A stretch of 64,000 nt of DNA, from assembly GCA_001548435.1 (NCBI GenBank), contig AP017308.1, positions 3,047,030-3,111,029 of the forward strand, read 5' to 3'. A program made the position numbers and the translations under genes. The notes below the pieces were generated by a model that was given only the letters and a program-made list of their open reading frames with translations, was not told the origin of the DNA and ran no database searches. Origin of the DNA: Leptolyngbya sp. NIES-3755 (lineage in GTDB: Bacteria > Cyanobacteriota > Cyanobacteriia > Leptolyngbyales > Leptolyngbyaceae). Shown piece after piece: positions 25,048 through 34,791 of the stretch; the stretch's first letter is position 1; the number at the start of each line of letters is the position of its first letter.

Positions 25048-26217
25048 TCAGACCCCAATCCCTAAATCTTCCAAAATCGATCGAGCAACTCGATCGCAAG
25101 CACCTTCTCCCCCCAAAGCCGATCGCATTTCCTGATAATCCGTGATCGTTTTCTCCCGATTCTCAGGTTGCAACAATTCCAAAGCGGACATTGCTAAATT
25201 CTCAGGAGTCGCAGCATCTTGAATAAACTCTGGAACAATCCCTTTCATTTCCACCAAATTCGGCGGTGAAACATACTGCACTTTCAGCTTCAGAATGTTC
25301 TTTGCAATCCAGTAAGTCACAGGCGATAAGCGATACATCACCACTTGAGGCACATTGAGCAATGCAATTTCAAGGTTAACCGTTCCGCTTTTGGTAATCG
25401 CTAAATCTGAAGCTGCGATCGCATCCAATGGCGAACCCTCGATAATCTCAGCTTGCAATTGATAGTTCTCAATCCCTTGAACAATTGCCGATCGATATTT
25501 CTCCAACGACAAGGGAACTAAAAATCGTACATCAGGAATTTTCGACTGAATCTGCTTCGCTGCCTCAAACATAGCAGGCATCATGTACTTAATTTCCTGT
25601 TGGCGCGAGGCGGGAAGAAGCACGATCGTAGTTTGATCCGGAGCAATCCCCAATTTAGTACGAGACGATTCTCGATCGGGAGCACTCTTCATTCGATCGA
25701 CTAACGGATGCCCTACTAGAATTGCGTTTGCGCCCTTAGATTTGTAATACGCTGCTTCACCTGGAAAGATCGAATAAATGCGATCGCTAATCTGTACAAT
25801 CCACTGCGTTTTCTTCTCATTAATCGCTAAGACCCATTCTTGTGGCGCAATAAAATACGCAGTCGGAACATTCGGTAAATGTTTACGAACATGCAGACCG
25901 ATGCTGATATTCGGATCGCTGTAATCGATCATTACCACCATATCCGGTGGATTCTCTTGGAGATACTGTTTCGCCCGTCGCTGAACATTCATCGTCGGAA
26001 ATAGATAAGGCAATCCTTCGACAGCACCTATCGAGCCGATTTCAGTAGTTTTTCCTAACAGTTTTGCACCAGCGGCTTCCATCCGATCGCCACCCAAAGC
26101 CAAAACTTCGATCTCGGCTCCCGCTTTCTCGGCTTGTTCGTGCAGTGACTTCACCAGTAATGCGCCTTGCAAATCGCCAGACACTTCACCTGTACTAATA
26201 AAAATTCGCTTCTTCAT
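25048..26217 (-). CDS. lpxB: Lipid-A-disaccharide synthase
   Basis: A 389-residue GT-B-fold glycosyltransferase that condenses UDP-2,3-diacylglucosamine with lipid X to form the lipid A disaccharide. ISTGEVSGDLQGALLV, GGDRMEAAGA and the C-terminal VTKSGTVNLEIALLNVPQVVMYR are hallmark segments. Its ATG overlaps the lpxA stop (ATGA), so translation is coupled. It closes the minus-strand omp85-lpxC-fabZ-lpxA-lpxB cluster. Confidence 0.95.
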   Translation of the reverse strand: MKKRIFISTGEVSGDLQGALLVKSLHEQAEKAGAEIEVLALGGDRMEAAGAKLLGKTTEIGSIGAVEGLPYLFPTMNVQRRAKQYLQENPPDMVVMIDYSDPNISIGLHVRKHLPNVPTAYFIAPQEWVLAINEKKTQWIVQISDRIYSIFPGEAAYYKSKGANAILVGHPLVDRMKSAPDRESSRTKLGIAPDQTTIVLLPASRQQEIKYMMPAMFEAAKQIQSKIPDVRFLVPLSLEKYRSAIVQGIENYQLQAEIIEGSPLDAIAASDLAITKSGTVNLEIALLNVPQVVMYRLSPVTYWIAKNILKLKVQYVSPPNLVEMKGIVPEFIQDAATPENLAMSALELLQPENREKTITDYQEMRSALGGEGACDRVARSILEDLGIGV

Positions 26218-27023
26218 TCGCTTTTCAGAGTTGCGCTGGGTGTCAGTCCTCTACGTCCCGGTGAAAGAGACAGTTGAATGAATTGTTGAAAGTGCTGAAT
26301 ATGTTCGTTTTCGGGCAGCAAATCTAATCGCTCTAACGCTTCATTCATCGTTAAGCCCGATCGAAACACCGTTCGATACGCTTTTTTCAGCAAACCAATT
26401 TCTTCTGATGAAAAGCCCGATCGCTGAAGTCCCACCTGATGAAATGCCCGAATTCGCGAAGGATTGCCTTCTACGATCGTAAACGGTGGCACATCTCGAT
26501 CAATCCGACTCATGCCCCCAATCATTGCATGTCGCCCAATCCAAACAAATTGGTGAATTCCCAAAACTCCACTTAATCTCGCTTTCGATTCGATATGAAC
26601 GTGACCCGCCATCTGAACCGAATTCGCGATAATCACTTGATCTTCAATCACGCACTCATGTCCAACGTGAACATAAGCCATCAGGAGATTTCCGTTACCG
26701 ATCAGCGTAATCCGATCGGCAAACGTCGGACGGTGAATCGTCACAAATTCGCGAATCTGATTCCCGTTCCCAATCCGAACGAGACCAAGCGACCCATCGT
26801 ATTTCAGATCTTGCGGCTCAAGACCGATCGCGGCTCCAGGAAAAATCTGATTTCGCTCCCCAATCTCCGTCCAACCCTCAATCACTGCATGATGACCCAC
26901 ACTTGATCCCGCCCCTATTTTGACGTGTTCCCCAATCACCGCGTAAGCTCCAACTTGGACAGTTGGATGAAGTTGAGCATTCGGGTGGATCACAGCAGTC
27001 GAGTGAATCAAAGTGGTGGTCAT
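26214..27023 (-). CDS. lpxA: UDP-N-acetylglucosamine O-acyltransferase
   Basis: A 269-residue left-handed beta-helix enzyme, first step of lipid A synthesis. Hexapeptide repeats run from about residue 5 to 190; the catalytic His lies in VGHHAVIEGWTEIG or the nearby AYVHVGHECV, and GIHQFVWIG and PPFTIVEGNPSR are family motifs. ATG at 27023 (MTTTLIHSTAVIHP) matches family starts; a Met 31 codons upstream would reach into fabZ. It overlaps lpxB by 4 bases. Confidence 0.94.
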   Translation of the reverse strand: MTTTLIHSTAVIHPNAQLHPTVQVGAYAVIGEHVKIGAGSSVGHHAVIEGWTEIGERNQIFPGAAIGLEPQDLKYDGSLGLVRIGNGNQIREFVTIHRPTFADRITLIGNGNLLMAYVHVGHECVIEDQVIIANSVQMAGHVHIESKARLSGVLGIHQFVWIGRHAMIGGMSRIDRDVPPFTIVEGNPSRIRAFHQVGLQRSGFSSEEIGLLKKAYRTVFRSGLTMNEALERLDLLPENEHIQHFQQFIQLSLSPGRRGLTPSATLKSE

Positions 27024-27099
27024 AGATAGAGGGTAGAGGGACGAAGGGACCAGAAGAAAGAGAAGCGATCGACGATCGTGGCGTAGAATCCCGCTGTCC

Positions 27100-27594
27100 T
27101 CAATCGACCAGCGCAAACATTAAATCACCTTCACAGGCAAGTTGTCCGTCAACTTCGGCACGACCGCGCATCTTACCAAAACGACGTGCCTTCACCGAGA
27201 GCAGTTCCACCTTCATCACCAGTTGGTCACCTGGCACAACCGGACGACGAAACCGCACTCCATCAATTCCAGCAAACATGAAAAGTCCGCCCTGGACATC
27301 TGCCATTTGTGTCAGAACGACTCCGCCAACTTGCGCCATCGCTTCGACAATTAATACACCCGGCATAATCGGACGACCGGGAAAATGTCCTTGAAACTGC
27401 GGCTCGTTGAATGAGACATTTTTGATACCGATCGCCATTTTTGCGGGTACATAATCGATAATGCGATCGACCAATGCAAACGGATAGCGATGCGGTAAAA
27501 GCTGGTGAATTTCTTCGATCGTGAAGGTTGTTTTGATCGGAGCCTCGTCGGGAGTCTCGGCAGGCACGGTATGAGTTTCAATCAAGGTTGACAT
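27100..27594 (-). CDS. fabZ: 3-hydroxyacyl-ACP dehydratase FabZ
   Basis: A 164-residue hot-dog-fold dehydratase that acts on beta-hydroxyacyl-ACP in fatty-acid elongation. The catalytic His is in [14 protein letters not shown] and the catalytic Glu in [22 protein letters not shown] lies between them. About 15 N-terminal residues are extra and disordered-looking. Its place between lpxC and lpxA links acyl-chain supply to lipid A, as in many Gram-negatives. Confidence 0.96.
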   Translation of the reverse strand: MSTLIETHTVPAETPDEAPIKTTFTIEEIHQLLPHRYPFALVDRIIDYVPAKMAIGIKNVSFNEPQFQGHFPGRPIMPGVLIVEAMAQVGGVVLTQMADVQGGLFMFAGIDGVRFRRPVVPGDQLVMKVELLSVKARRFGKMRGRAEVDGQLACEGDLMFALVD

Positions 27595-27629
27595 TGGCGT
27601 TGGAGTAAAGGGCTAGAGGACAGACTTCG

Positions 27630-28481
27630 TTAGAGATTCAACAATTGACGCACCAGTTGAGTATGTAACCCATGACTCGCTTTGTATGCCAAAAAGTGTG
27701 CGATCGGGAACGTCCCCAATAAACTGAGATCTCCTATTAAGTCTAGAAGTTTATGGCGTACCGGTTCATTTGAAAAGCGCAATGGAGGATTTATCCATCC
27801 GTCTGTGCTGCAAACGAGCGCATTTTCGAGCGAACCGCCTTTAATTAAACCATTTGCCCGTAACTGTTCGATCTGATGTGCGAATCCAAATGTCCGGGCG
27901 GGTGCAATTTCCACCGCAAACGTCTCTGGATCAAATCGCCAACTGTGCCATTGATTCCCGATCGCGCTCAATTCAAAGTCGATCCCATACGAAAATCTCA
28001 ACTCATCTGACGGTAATGCGGCAACAAACGCATCTCCTTTGCGAACGAAAACAGGTTCAGTGATTTGAATTGCCGAGTTCGATTCGGATTGCTCCACGAT
28101 TCCTGCTTGTGCGATCGCGCTGGTCCACGATCGCGCTGATCCATCCATCAAGGGCACTTCCGATCCATCGACCTCGATTCGAGCATTGTCGATCCCCATA
28201 CCTGCCAATGATGCCAACAGATGCTCGACGGTACGGATTTTTGCTTCCCCATCTACAAGTTCTGTCGAAAGCATCGTTTCCCGTACCGCTTCAATTCGAG
28301 CCGGAATCTCAGGCTGCCCCGGCAAATCGGTTCGCACGAAATACCGTCCCTGTCCCGGTTCTGCGGGCAATACTCGTGCAGTCGTCATTTCTCCTGTATG
28401 CAGTCCAACCCCGTAACAGGAGAAAGCCGACGAGAGCGATCGCTGAACATTTTGAGTGATGCACCCTTGTGTCTTGACCAT
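27630..28481 (-). CDS. lpxC: UDP-3-O-acyl-N-acetylglucosamine deacetylase
   Basis: A 283-residue zinc deacetylase, the committed step of lipid A synthesis. [32 protein letters not shown] and the zinc-ligand segment [18 protein letters not shown] are diagnostic; [21 protein letters not shown] matches the substrate channel. It starts 2 bases before the omp85 stop region and is followed by fabZ after 35 bp, consistent with one operon. Confidence 0.95.
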   Translation of the reverse strand: MVKTQGCITQNVQRSLSSAFSCYGVGLHTGEMTTARVLPAEPGQGRYFVRTDLPGQPEIPARIEAVRETMLSTELVDGEAKIRTVEHLLASLAGMGIDNARIEVDGSEVPLMDGSARSWTSAIAQAGIVEQSESNSAIQITEPVFVRKGDAFVAALPSDELRFSYGIDFELSAIGNQWHSWRFDPETFAVEIAPARTFGFAHQIEQLRANGLIKGGSLENALVCSTDGWINPPLRFSNEPVRHKLLDLIGDLSLLGTFPIAHFLAYKASHGLHTQLVRQLLNL

Positions 28482-28483
28482 GA

Positions 28484-30907
28484 TTAGAATCGTTCTCCAA
28501 ATCCGAAGCGAATATTACTTCCGCCCTGATCATTGATACCGTAGTCAATCCGAATCGGACCCAACGGACCCGCCTGCACCCGAATCCCGATCCCGTAACC
28601 GAATCCGCTACCAGGCTTACCGCGCACACCTGCTGGATTTCCAGGAACGCGATCGCCCGATCCTAAATCTGTTGCCGCATCAAAGAACAGTGCACCAGAA
28701 ATAATCGAGAAAATTGGGAATCGATATTCCGCTGTTGCCTGAACAAAGCTCCGACCGCTTCCAACTTCGCCTTCGTCATACCCCCGGACTGAGTTCGCTC
28801 CCCCTAACGGAAACGCTTCATACGGCGGCAAATCTCCGAAAACTGATCCTGCTTGCACGTTGAACGCAAAAGCCTGAGCACATCGTCCTTGAGGGGTCTG
28901 CTGTAAATCGACCCGACGCGGATCACGTTCTCGACACTCTGGAGTGAATTTCGTCAACCGAGTTGGAATATAGAAGCTGTAACTTCCCCGCACTCGGTTG
29001 TAGAGGATACTGCCAGAACCCAGCGGAACGGATTGCTCGGTACTGAATTGCAGAACTGATCCGCTAGTTGGACGGAGGAAATCATCCCGTCGATCGCGTC
29101 TCACTAATAACTGCCCGGTGAACAGATCATCTTTACCCGATGGATCAAACGTCAGCGGATTACCCAGTTCATCGACTCTTCGACGAACTCCATCGGCATC
29201 AGTCGCGGTGACTCGCTGATATTGCAAGCCCAGTGATGCCACCCATTCTGCCCGTTCAAACACATTTCTCGATAGCGGGCGCGAGAAGCTGATTCCGCCT
29301 CCAGTCCGATTGATTCTCGGTCGATCGCGATCGGCATTTCCCAATCGCACTTCTGGATCGCCCCCATCAAAGACCAGCGAAATGGTTCTACGACGGAACA
29401 CGCTCAACGTATAAGACGTGCGGAACGGGTCGCCTCCAATCCACGGGTCAGTAAAGCTCAATTCGTACTGTTGATCCCGCTGACCGATTTGAACTTCAGC
29501 ATTCAATCTCTGGTTGTTTCCACCAAAGTTCTGTTGTCCATAGCTCACACTTCCGAACAAACCGCTGGCAGAACTAAAACCACCCGCAAGTCCAATGTTT
29601 CCAGTGTTGCGCTCAACCACATCTACGAAAAGAACCACCTTACGCGGATCTTGACCAACATCGAAGTTCGGACGAGTTCCTTCATCAAACAGACCCAATC
29701 CAAACAAGCGCTCAAAGTCGCGTTGAATCGTATTTCGATTGACGATCGTGCCCGGTTGAGATTGGAGTTCACGAGTCACGATGAAGTCGCGAGTTCGTCC
29801 CCGAATCGGTCTACCTTGAGCATCCTGAAGCTGTCCTTCCTTATTGATGAATCGCACCTGAATCCGTTCAATTTCCCCTTCAGTTACGTCCAAGACAACG
29901 GTTCCATCAGGGTTCACTTGTGGCTGTTGAGCGTTCACAACCTGCGCTAATACGAAACCGCGATCTTGATAGAACTTCGTCAGTTCTTGAATCCCTGTTT
30001 GCAAATCGCGGAAGTTCGTAATTCTGCCATACTGCGGTCCAAAAATCCGATCGATATCCGCCTGTTGAAGAACTTTCGTATTCGGAATCTGCACCGATCG
30101 TAAAACCGGATTCGCTGCAACTTCAAACGTGACCCGGACTCCAAGCGGTGTATCTTCCGGGGTCGCTCTCACATTCGAGAAGAATCCAGTCGCAAAAATC
30201 GCATTAATGTCATTCTGAAGCTGAGTTTTAGTCGTGGTTCGTCCCGCCTGGGTCTGAATCACACGATAAACTTCATTCTGCAATTCTCCTTCGACACCCG
30301 TGACCAAGACTTCTGAAACCAAAACTCGCGGTTCATCCGGTGCGGGAGTTGGCTGAGTCGGTTGAGCGGGCTGGGTTGGCTGACCAGGCTGAAGGGGCTG
30401 AGTCTCTGTCGGCGTTTGGGGCGTTCCAGTTGGCGTTTGAGGCGGAGTCTGCTGTCCTTCAGGAGTTGGAGGGGTCGTCGGAGCTTGTGGACTTCCTGGC
30501 GGAACCGTTGGAGTCGTTCCTGGATTTGGAATGGTTGGAATATTTGGACTCGTTGGAACTGGAGCCGAGGGATTGATTTGAATCTGATTCGGCGTTTCTT
30601 GCTCGATCGTGCCTTGTGCCACTTGTTTGATTTCGGACAAAGCAGGCAATTTCGCTGTGGTGCGAGTTTGCATCACTGGAATGGTTTCGACCACGACATT
30701 TCCCACTGGAGCGGGAGGAATCTTTGCAACCGTCGTCGATGCCTTTGGCACAGGGGAACCTGACCGAGAATTTAATTTTGCCTGCGGTTGAGTTGGCTGA
30801 TTGGGGGTTTTTGCCACAGCAGACCGAGACAAGCCAAGCGTTGCCGTTAATGCAAACGCCGCCATCACAACAGGAGATAAGCGCATAATATTCACAGGTT
30901 TTCGCAC
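28484..30907 (-). CDS. BamA/Omp85 family outer-membrane assembly protein
   Basis: An 807-residue Omp85 (cyanobacterial BamA/Toc75-like). A signal peptide (about 8-33), then a long Pro/Thr/Gln-rich linker (about 95-190), POTRA domains (about 195-440) and a 16-strand barrel (about 450-807) ending in FGFGERF with the C-terminal Phe. The barrel L6-type motif is near the end, [13 protein letters not shown] at 30907 or ATG at 30886 could start it. It heads the lipid A cluster, coupling protein insertion and lipid supply for the outer membrane. Confidence 0.93.
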   Translation of the reverse strand: MRKPVNIMRLSPVVMAAFALTATLGLSRSAVAKTPNQPTQPQAKLNSRSGSPVPKASTTVAKIPPAPVGNVVVETIPVMQTRTTAKLPALSEIKQVAQGTIEQETPNQIQINPSAPVPTSPNIPTIPNPGTTPTVPPGSPQAPTTPPTPEGQQTPPQTPTGTPQTPTETQPLQPGQPTQPAQPTQPTPAPDEPRVLVSEVLVTGVEGELQNEVYRVIQTQAGRTTTKTQLQNDINAIFATGFFSNVRATPEDTPLGVRVTFEVAANPVLRSVQIPNTKVLQQADIDRIFGPQYGRITNFRDLQTGIQELTKFYQDRGFVLAQVVNAQQPQVNPDGTVVLDVTEGEIERIQVRFINKEGQLQDAQGRPIRGRTRDFIVTRELQSQPGTIVNRNTIQRDFERLFGLGLFDEGTRPNFDVGQDPRKVVLFVDVVERNTGNIGLAGGFSSASGLFGSVSYGQQNFGGNNQRLNAEVQIGQRDQQYELSFTDPWIGGDPFRTSYTLSVFRRRTISLVFDGGDPEVRLGNADRDRPRINRTGGGISFSRPLSRNVFERAEWVASLGLQYQRVTATDADGVRRRVDELGNPLTFDPSGKDDLFTGQLLVRRDRRDDFLRPTSGSVLQFSTEQSVPLGSGSILYNRVRGSYSFYIPTRLTKFTPECRERDPRRVDLQQTPQGRCAQAFAFNVQAGSVFGDLPPYEAFPLGGANSVRGYDEGEVGSGRSFVQATAEYRFPIFSIISGALFFDAATDLGSGDRVPGNPAGVRGKPGSGFGYGIGIRVQAGPLGPIRIDYGINDQGGSNIRFGFGERF

Positions 30908-31039
30908 GTCCTCACACTTCGCTGCTCAAGGCAGACACAACACTAAACAGATTCCGATTAAACGGCAAAATTGTACCGCACCCTGAGTAACGAGACTCAT
31001 GTTAGATGGGACTGATTTTCAACTGGCAGTTCGTCCGAA

Positions 31040-31771
31040 TCATACCGTTTGTCCGAGGACTCGTTCCATCACTTGCCGATACGCATCTTCGACGTTACCC
31101 AGATCGCGCCGAAATCGATCTTTGTCCATCACTCGTCGATCGGGGTCGGTTTCTGCCTGATTCCACAATCGACAAGTATCGGGGCTGATTTCGTCTGCGA
31201 GTAAAAGCTGCCCCTGAGTATCAGTGCCAAATTCTAGTTTGAAGTCAACGAGGGTAATGCCACATTGTTCAAAGAAGGTTTGTAGCACTGTATTGATTCG
31301 GGATGCCATGCGTTTGAGCGGTTCGACTTGGTCTGCCATTGCGGGATTCAGTGCCCGAATGCGATCGACGGTCAGTAATGGATCTCCCAGCGCATCGTCT
31401 TTAAGATAGAACTCGACTAGCGGCGGATTGAGAATGGTCCCTAACTTGAGTCCGGTTTGCTGGCAGAGGCTTCCGGCAGCAATATTTCGCACCACAACCT
31501 CTAACGGGATAATGGTGACGGCTTTTACAAGCATTTCGTTCCCGGAGATCCGATCGATAAAATGCGTCGGGATGCCGTTCTTCTCCATCAGCTTGAATAA
31601 GTGGGATGCGATCGCACAGTTGATCTCGCCTTTGCCCTGAATACTGCCGCGTTTCTGAGCATTGAACGCCGTTGCATCGTCTTTGAAGTAGGTCAGCAGT
31701 ACATTCGGATCATCGGTGCTGTAGAGAATTTTGGCTTTGCCTTCGTAGAGTTTCTGACCCGTTTCAGACAT
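31040..31771 (-). CDS. purC: Phosphoribosylaminoimidazole-succinocarboxamide synthase (SAICAR synthetase)
   Basis: A 243-residue purine-synthesis enzyme that joins CAIR and aspartate using ATP. MSETGQKLYEGKAKILYST is the standard N-terminus, QGKGEINCAIASHLF and EVVVRNIAAGSLCQQ follow, and LVDFKLEFGTDTQGQLLLADEISPD-type sequence closes the active site. ATG at 31771 is chosen over a start 44 codons upstream, which lies in unrelated sequence. It is separated from omp85 by 132 bp. Confidence 0.95.
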   Translation of the reverse strand: MSETGQKLYEGKAKILYSTDDPNVLLTYFKDDATAFNAQKRGSIQGKGEINCAIASHLFKLMEKNGIPTHFIDRISGNEMLVKAVTIIPLEVVVRNIAAGSLCQQTGLKLGTILNPPLVEFYLKDDALGDPLLTVDRIRALNPAMADQVEPLKRMASRINTVLQTFFEQCGITLVDFKLEFGTDTQGQLLLADEISPDTCRLWNQAETDPDRRVMDKDRFRRDLGNVEDAYRQVMERVLGQTV

Positions 31772-31912
31772 AATGCGATCGCTCTTGAAAATTGAGAATT
31801 TCATCATTGTAGCGGTCGGGTGAATCGGTTTGGCGGTGAATCGATCGCTATAATTTGTTGAATTCCTATGTTCGTAATTGGGATGGATTTTGGAGGAGCG
31901 CAACAGAACCGA

Positions 31913-32575
31913 ATGAGAATTGCAATTCTGACTCCCCTTCCAGAAGAGTTGTCGCTTTTAGTCGCTGAATTAGACCGATTAGGACTGCGAAGACACTCAA
32001 AACAGTTCGGCAAGTTAGACGGGTTTGAGTTCAGCGAAATTAGTTTATTTGTTGCTCAGGGCGGACATGGTAAAACTCAATTTGGAATTCAAGCTCAATA
32101 TTTGTTTTGTCAAGCTCCTGAAATTGAATTATTGCTCTGTGCTGGAGCCGCTGGAGCATTATCAAACTCGTTGAATATTGGAGATGTTGTTGTTGCGACT
32201 GAAACGATCGAGCATGACTACAATTTGAAATTTGTCAGTCGTCCGCTACCTCGATTTGCTGGAGATGAAACCACGATCGAACAATTCCGCGCTCTATCGC
32301 CTGAATCATTCTCAATTCATTTTGGCGGCGTTGCTAGTGGCGATGAAGATGTGATCGATACAGCAAGAGGGCAGGAGTTAGCAAAAATGACAGGATGTAT
32401 TGCGGTAGCTTGGGAAGGCGCGGGTGGCGCAAGAGCTTGTCAGTTTAATCAGAAAGCCTTTCTGGAGTTGCGTGGCATCACTGATACAGCAAACCACACG
32501 GCAGCAGATTTTGAAGTCAATTTAGCAACAGCGATGAACAATTTAGCTCGATTGATTGTGTCTTGGATTCGGTAA
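31913..32575 (+). CDS. Nucleoside phosphorylase family (MTA/SAH nucleosidase-like)
   Basis: A 220-residue PNP/UDP family protein. MRIAILTPLPEELSLL is the N-terminal strand with catalytic acidic residues, LCAGAAGALSNSLNIGDVVVA binds the base/ribose, and AWEGAGGARACQFN with GITDTANH contain the family's Glu and Asp. It resembles 5'-methylthioadenosine/S-adenosylhomocysteine nucleosidase, but substrate specificity is not certain. A GGAGGA lies about 15 bases before ATG 31913, rather far. It is divergent from purC. Confidence 0.78.
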   Translation: MRIAILTPLPEELSLLVAELDRLGLRRHSKQFGKLDGFEFSEISLFVAQGGHGKTQFGIQAQYLFCQAPEIELLLCAGAAGALSNSLNIGDVVVATETIEHDYNLKFVSRPLPRFAGDETTIEQFRALSPESFSIHFGGVASGDEDVIDTARGQELAKMTGCIAVAWEGAGGARACQFNQKAFLELRGITDTANHTAADFEVNLATAMNNLARLIVSWIR

Positions 32576-32670
32576 AGTTCTGCTACGAAGCCGCAAAATT
32601 TGCGAAAAGTATCATAAGCTACAAAATATCTTGATTGCGTTTGCAGTCCTCGCTACAAGAAGGTTTTGTT

Positions 32671-32904
32671 ATGGCTCTTGATTCTCCGAACTCTACGGCA
32701 TGGGACACTCTTCGATCGATTCCCTGTGCCCCACGCTTCATGCCATCCATGTGGGTGCAATTGCTCAAATCTCCAACCGCATACAGTTTTGATCAAGCCT
32801 GGTTACTGTGTCAATGCGCCGAAGATCAATGGCTTGCTTGGGTTCCAGAGTACGGCGAACTATTGCTGAGAACGGATGAGTTTCATAGTTTGACTGACGA
32901 CTAA
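32671..32904 (+). CDS. Conserved hypothetical protein, 77 aa
   Basis: A short soluble protein, ATG at 32671 with AGAAGG upstream. It contains three Cys (IPCAP, LLCQCAED) and several Trp (WVQLLKSP, QWLAWVPEYGE). It looks like a conserved small cyanobacterial protein; no function is recognised. A longer in-frame TTG start 12 codons upstream has no support. Confidence 0.6.
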   Translation: MALDSPNSTAWDTLRSIPCAPRFMPSMWVQLLKSPTAYSFDQAWLLCQCAEDQWLAWVPEYGELLLRTDEFHSLTDD

Positions 32905-32989
32905 TTGCTGTGATCAAACCATTGGAAGATTTTTTGCAAATTTTCAGGATTTAGAGTGAAGCAACCGGCAATCTTTGGAGTCACTTGCT

Positions 32990-33169
32990 ATGAACGATAC
33001 TGATTCTTTGCAGCTTGACCAAGAATGGTTCGATCGTGGAAAAGAAGATGCTTGGGCAGGTCGATCGAAACAACCCCCAGAACATGATCCACAAGCCGCA
33101 AGCTTCTATGATCTTGGCTACAGTGAAGGCGAAATCGAACGTCCTCCTGTTAGCCTTGTTGAGCAGTGA
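32990..33169 (+). CDS. Conserved hypothetical protein, 59 aa
   Basis: A small acidic protein, ATG at 32990 with GGAG upstream. The central WFDRGKEDAWAGRSKQPPEHDP and FYDLGYSEGEIE-type pattern (in segments) recalls short cyanobacterial proteins of unknown function. It has no membrane segment and no Cys. It converges with the ABC ATPase gene, whose stop follows after one base. Confidence 0.6.
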   Translation: MNDTDSLQLDQEWFDRGKEDAWAGRSKQPPEHDPQAASFYDLGYSEGEIERPPVSLVEQ

Positions 33170-33170
33170 T

Positions 33171-34223
33171 TTAGGGATAGAGACGATCGCCAGAAATTGA
33201 ATCAAATACAAACAGTCGATCGAGATCAAACTGTAAGGGTAATCGATCGCCTAATTTCAGATTCAATGCTGGATCAGTCTGCAAATTGATCGATCGACCT
33301 TCTATCACTGCACGAACTAATACTTCTCGTCCCAATGGCTCGATCACGCTCACTTCTGCAAGACATTGTGGCTCTTGAGTATTGACAGAGATATGTTCTG
33401 GACGAATTCCTAGATCGTATTGTCCTGATGGAAGATTGAGCGCGATCGAAAAGGATTGTCCTCCGATCTGAACTTCTGACCCAGTAAACATTGCTGGAAT
33501 GAGATTCATCGGAGGGCTACCGAGAAAAGTTGCAACCATGCGATTGATTGGTCGATCGTAGATTTGCTGCGGTGTTCCAATTTGCTGAATTTTTCCACGA
33601 TCGAGAACCACGATGCGATCGGCTAATGTCATCGCCTCAACTTGATCGTGCGTGACATAGATTGTAGTAATCCCTACTTGTTGATGCAGTTGTTTTAACT
33701 CGGTTCTTGTTCCATCTCGTAACTGAGCATCAAGATTCGACAGCGGTTCATCTAGGAGAAAAACTTGGGGCTGACGTGCGATCGCTCTTCCTAATGCGAC
33801 TCGTTGCTGTTGTCCACCCGATAACTGTCTTGGTTTACGATCGAGCAAGTGACCAATCTCCAGAATTCTTGCAACCGATTCGACGCGCTCTTGGATTGTT
33901 TTTGGTTCCGCTTGCCGCATCCTTAGCCCGAACGCAATATTTTCTGCCACGCTCAGATGCGGGTAAAGTGCGTAGTTTTGAAACACCATTGCTACATCAC
34001 GCTGACGAGCAGGAACTTGATTGACTAAGCGATCGCCAATATACAGATTTCCAGAAGTTGCCGTTTCAAGACCCGCGATCGTTCTTAAAATCGTAGATTT
34101 TCCACAGCCTGAAGGACCAACTAGCACCCAGAATTCTCCATCAGGAATCTCAAAGGTGATCTCTTCAACCGCTGCGGATTTGCTGAACCGTCGAGTAATA
34201 CGATCGAGTCGAACAGTTGCCAT
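33171..34223 (-). CDS. ABC transporter ATP-binding protein, MalK/UgpC type
   Basis: A 350-residue carbohydrate-type ABC ATPase with a C-terminal TOBE/OB domain (about 240-350). Walker A is GPSGCGKST, the signature LSGGQQQRVALGRA, Walker B VFLLDEPLSNLDAQ, and the switch His is in IYVTHDQ. Such ATPases energise sugar, glycerol-3-phosphate or similar uptake, and one can serve several systems. No matching permease is adjacent (the Dpp-type permeases downstream belong to another class). Substrate is unknown. Confidence 0.9.
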   Translation of the reverse strand: MATVRLDRITRRFSKSAAVEEITFEIPDGEFWVLVGPSGCGKSTILRTIAGLETATSGNLYIGDRLVNQVPARQRDVAMVFQNYALYPHLSVAENIAFGLRMRQAEPKTIQERVESVARILEIGHLLDRKPRQLSGGQQQRVALGRAIARQPQVFLLDEPLSNLDAQLRDGTRTELKQLHQQVGITTIYVTHDQVEAMTLADRIVVLDRGKIQQIGTPQQIYDRPINRMVATFLGSPPMNLIPAMFTGSEVQIGGQSFSIALNLPSGQYDLGIRPEHISVNTQEPQCLAEVSVIEPLGREVLVRAVIEGRSINLQTDPALNLKLGDRLPLQFDLDRLFVFDSISGDRLYP

Positions 34224-34344
34224 AAAAAAGGTGGATTCTTCTGTAAAACGTGCCCGAAGTTAGAGAAACCAGTCTATCTTAAGGCGTATTATTTTAATAC
34301 CATTGTAGTTTAATGTTGTTTAGTGACATTCACCTGAATCTGTT

Positions 34345-34758
34345 TTGGTTATCTCCACTTCTGTCCTTCATTCGTCACAGGTCTTGATCGTAGAAGATGA
34401 AGCAGTGACGCGAACTGCGCTAGCTGTCCTTCTAGAGCATCAAGGCGCGATCGTGATTTCGGTTGGTTCTATTCAGGAGGGAATTCAGGCACTCCAGTCT
34501 GGATTTCAGCCCGATCTGTTAGTGAGTAATATTCGATTGCCAGATGGCAACGGGGCGCGAGTCCTAGAAGCGATTCGGCAACAAGATGCGGAATACAAAC
34601 GACAAACGCCTGCAATCGCGCTCACCGGAGAAGCGATCGAGATGATTCGGCACGATCCAGATTCAGCCGGATTTGAGATCTATTTACCGAAGCCGTATGA
34701 TTCTGAGATTCTATTAACGACGATCGCCCGACTGATGAGCGATCGTGCAAGAGAATGA
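34345..34758 (+). CDS. Receiver-domain protein lacking the phospho-acceptor Asp
   Basis: A 137-residue single receiver domain, TTG start at 34345. The acidic pair E17-D18, switch T94 (ALTGEA) and conserved K116 (LPKP) are present, but the phospho-Asp position reads Asn: VSN62IRLPDGNG where family members have D. It therefore probably cannot be phosphorylated in the normal way and may be a constitutive or ligand-controlled partner. There is no output domain. It is followed 33 bp later by the permease genes. Confidence 0.82.
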   Translation: MVISTSVLHSSQVLIVEDEAVTRTALAVLLEHQGAIVISVGSIQEGIQALQSGFQPDLLVSNIRLPDGNGARVLEAIRQQDAEYKRQTPAIALTGEAIEMIRHDPDSAGFEIYLPKPYDSEILLTTIARLMSDRARE

Positions 34759-34791
34759 TACAGTTGCGACTGTGAGATGGCTTGAGAATCT

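Noticed and set aside
29471-29950. 159-aa frame antisense to the Omp85 barrel
   Set aside because: Shadow of the Omp85 frame; no motif or ribosome site.
30362-30763. Arg/Trp-rich frame opposite the Omp85 linker
   Set aside because: Arises from the repetitive Pro/Thr/Gln codons of the linker; composition is an artefact.
30901-30925. CGTCCTCACAC sequence resembling the Yfr1 RNA core
   Set aside because: The flanking stems of Yfr1 are absent and the match is partial.
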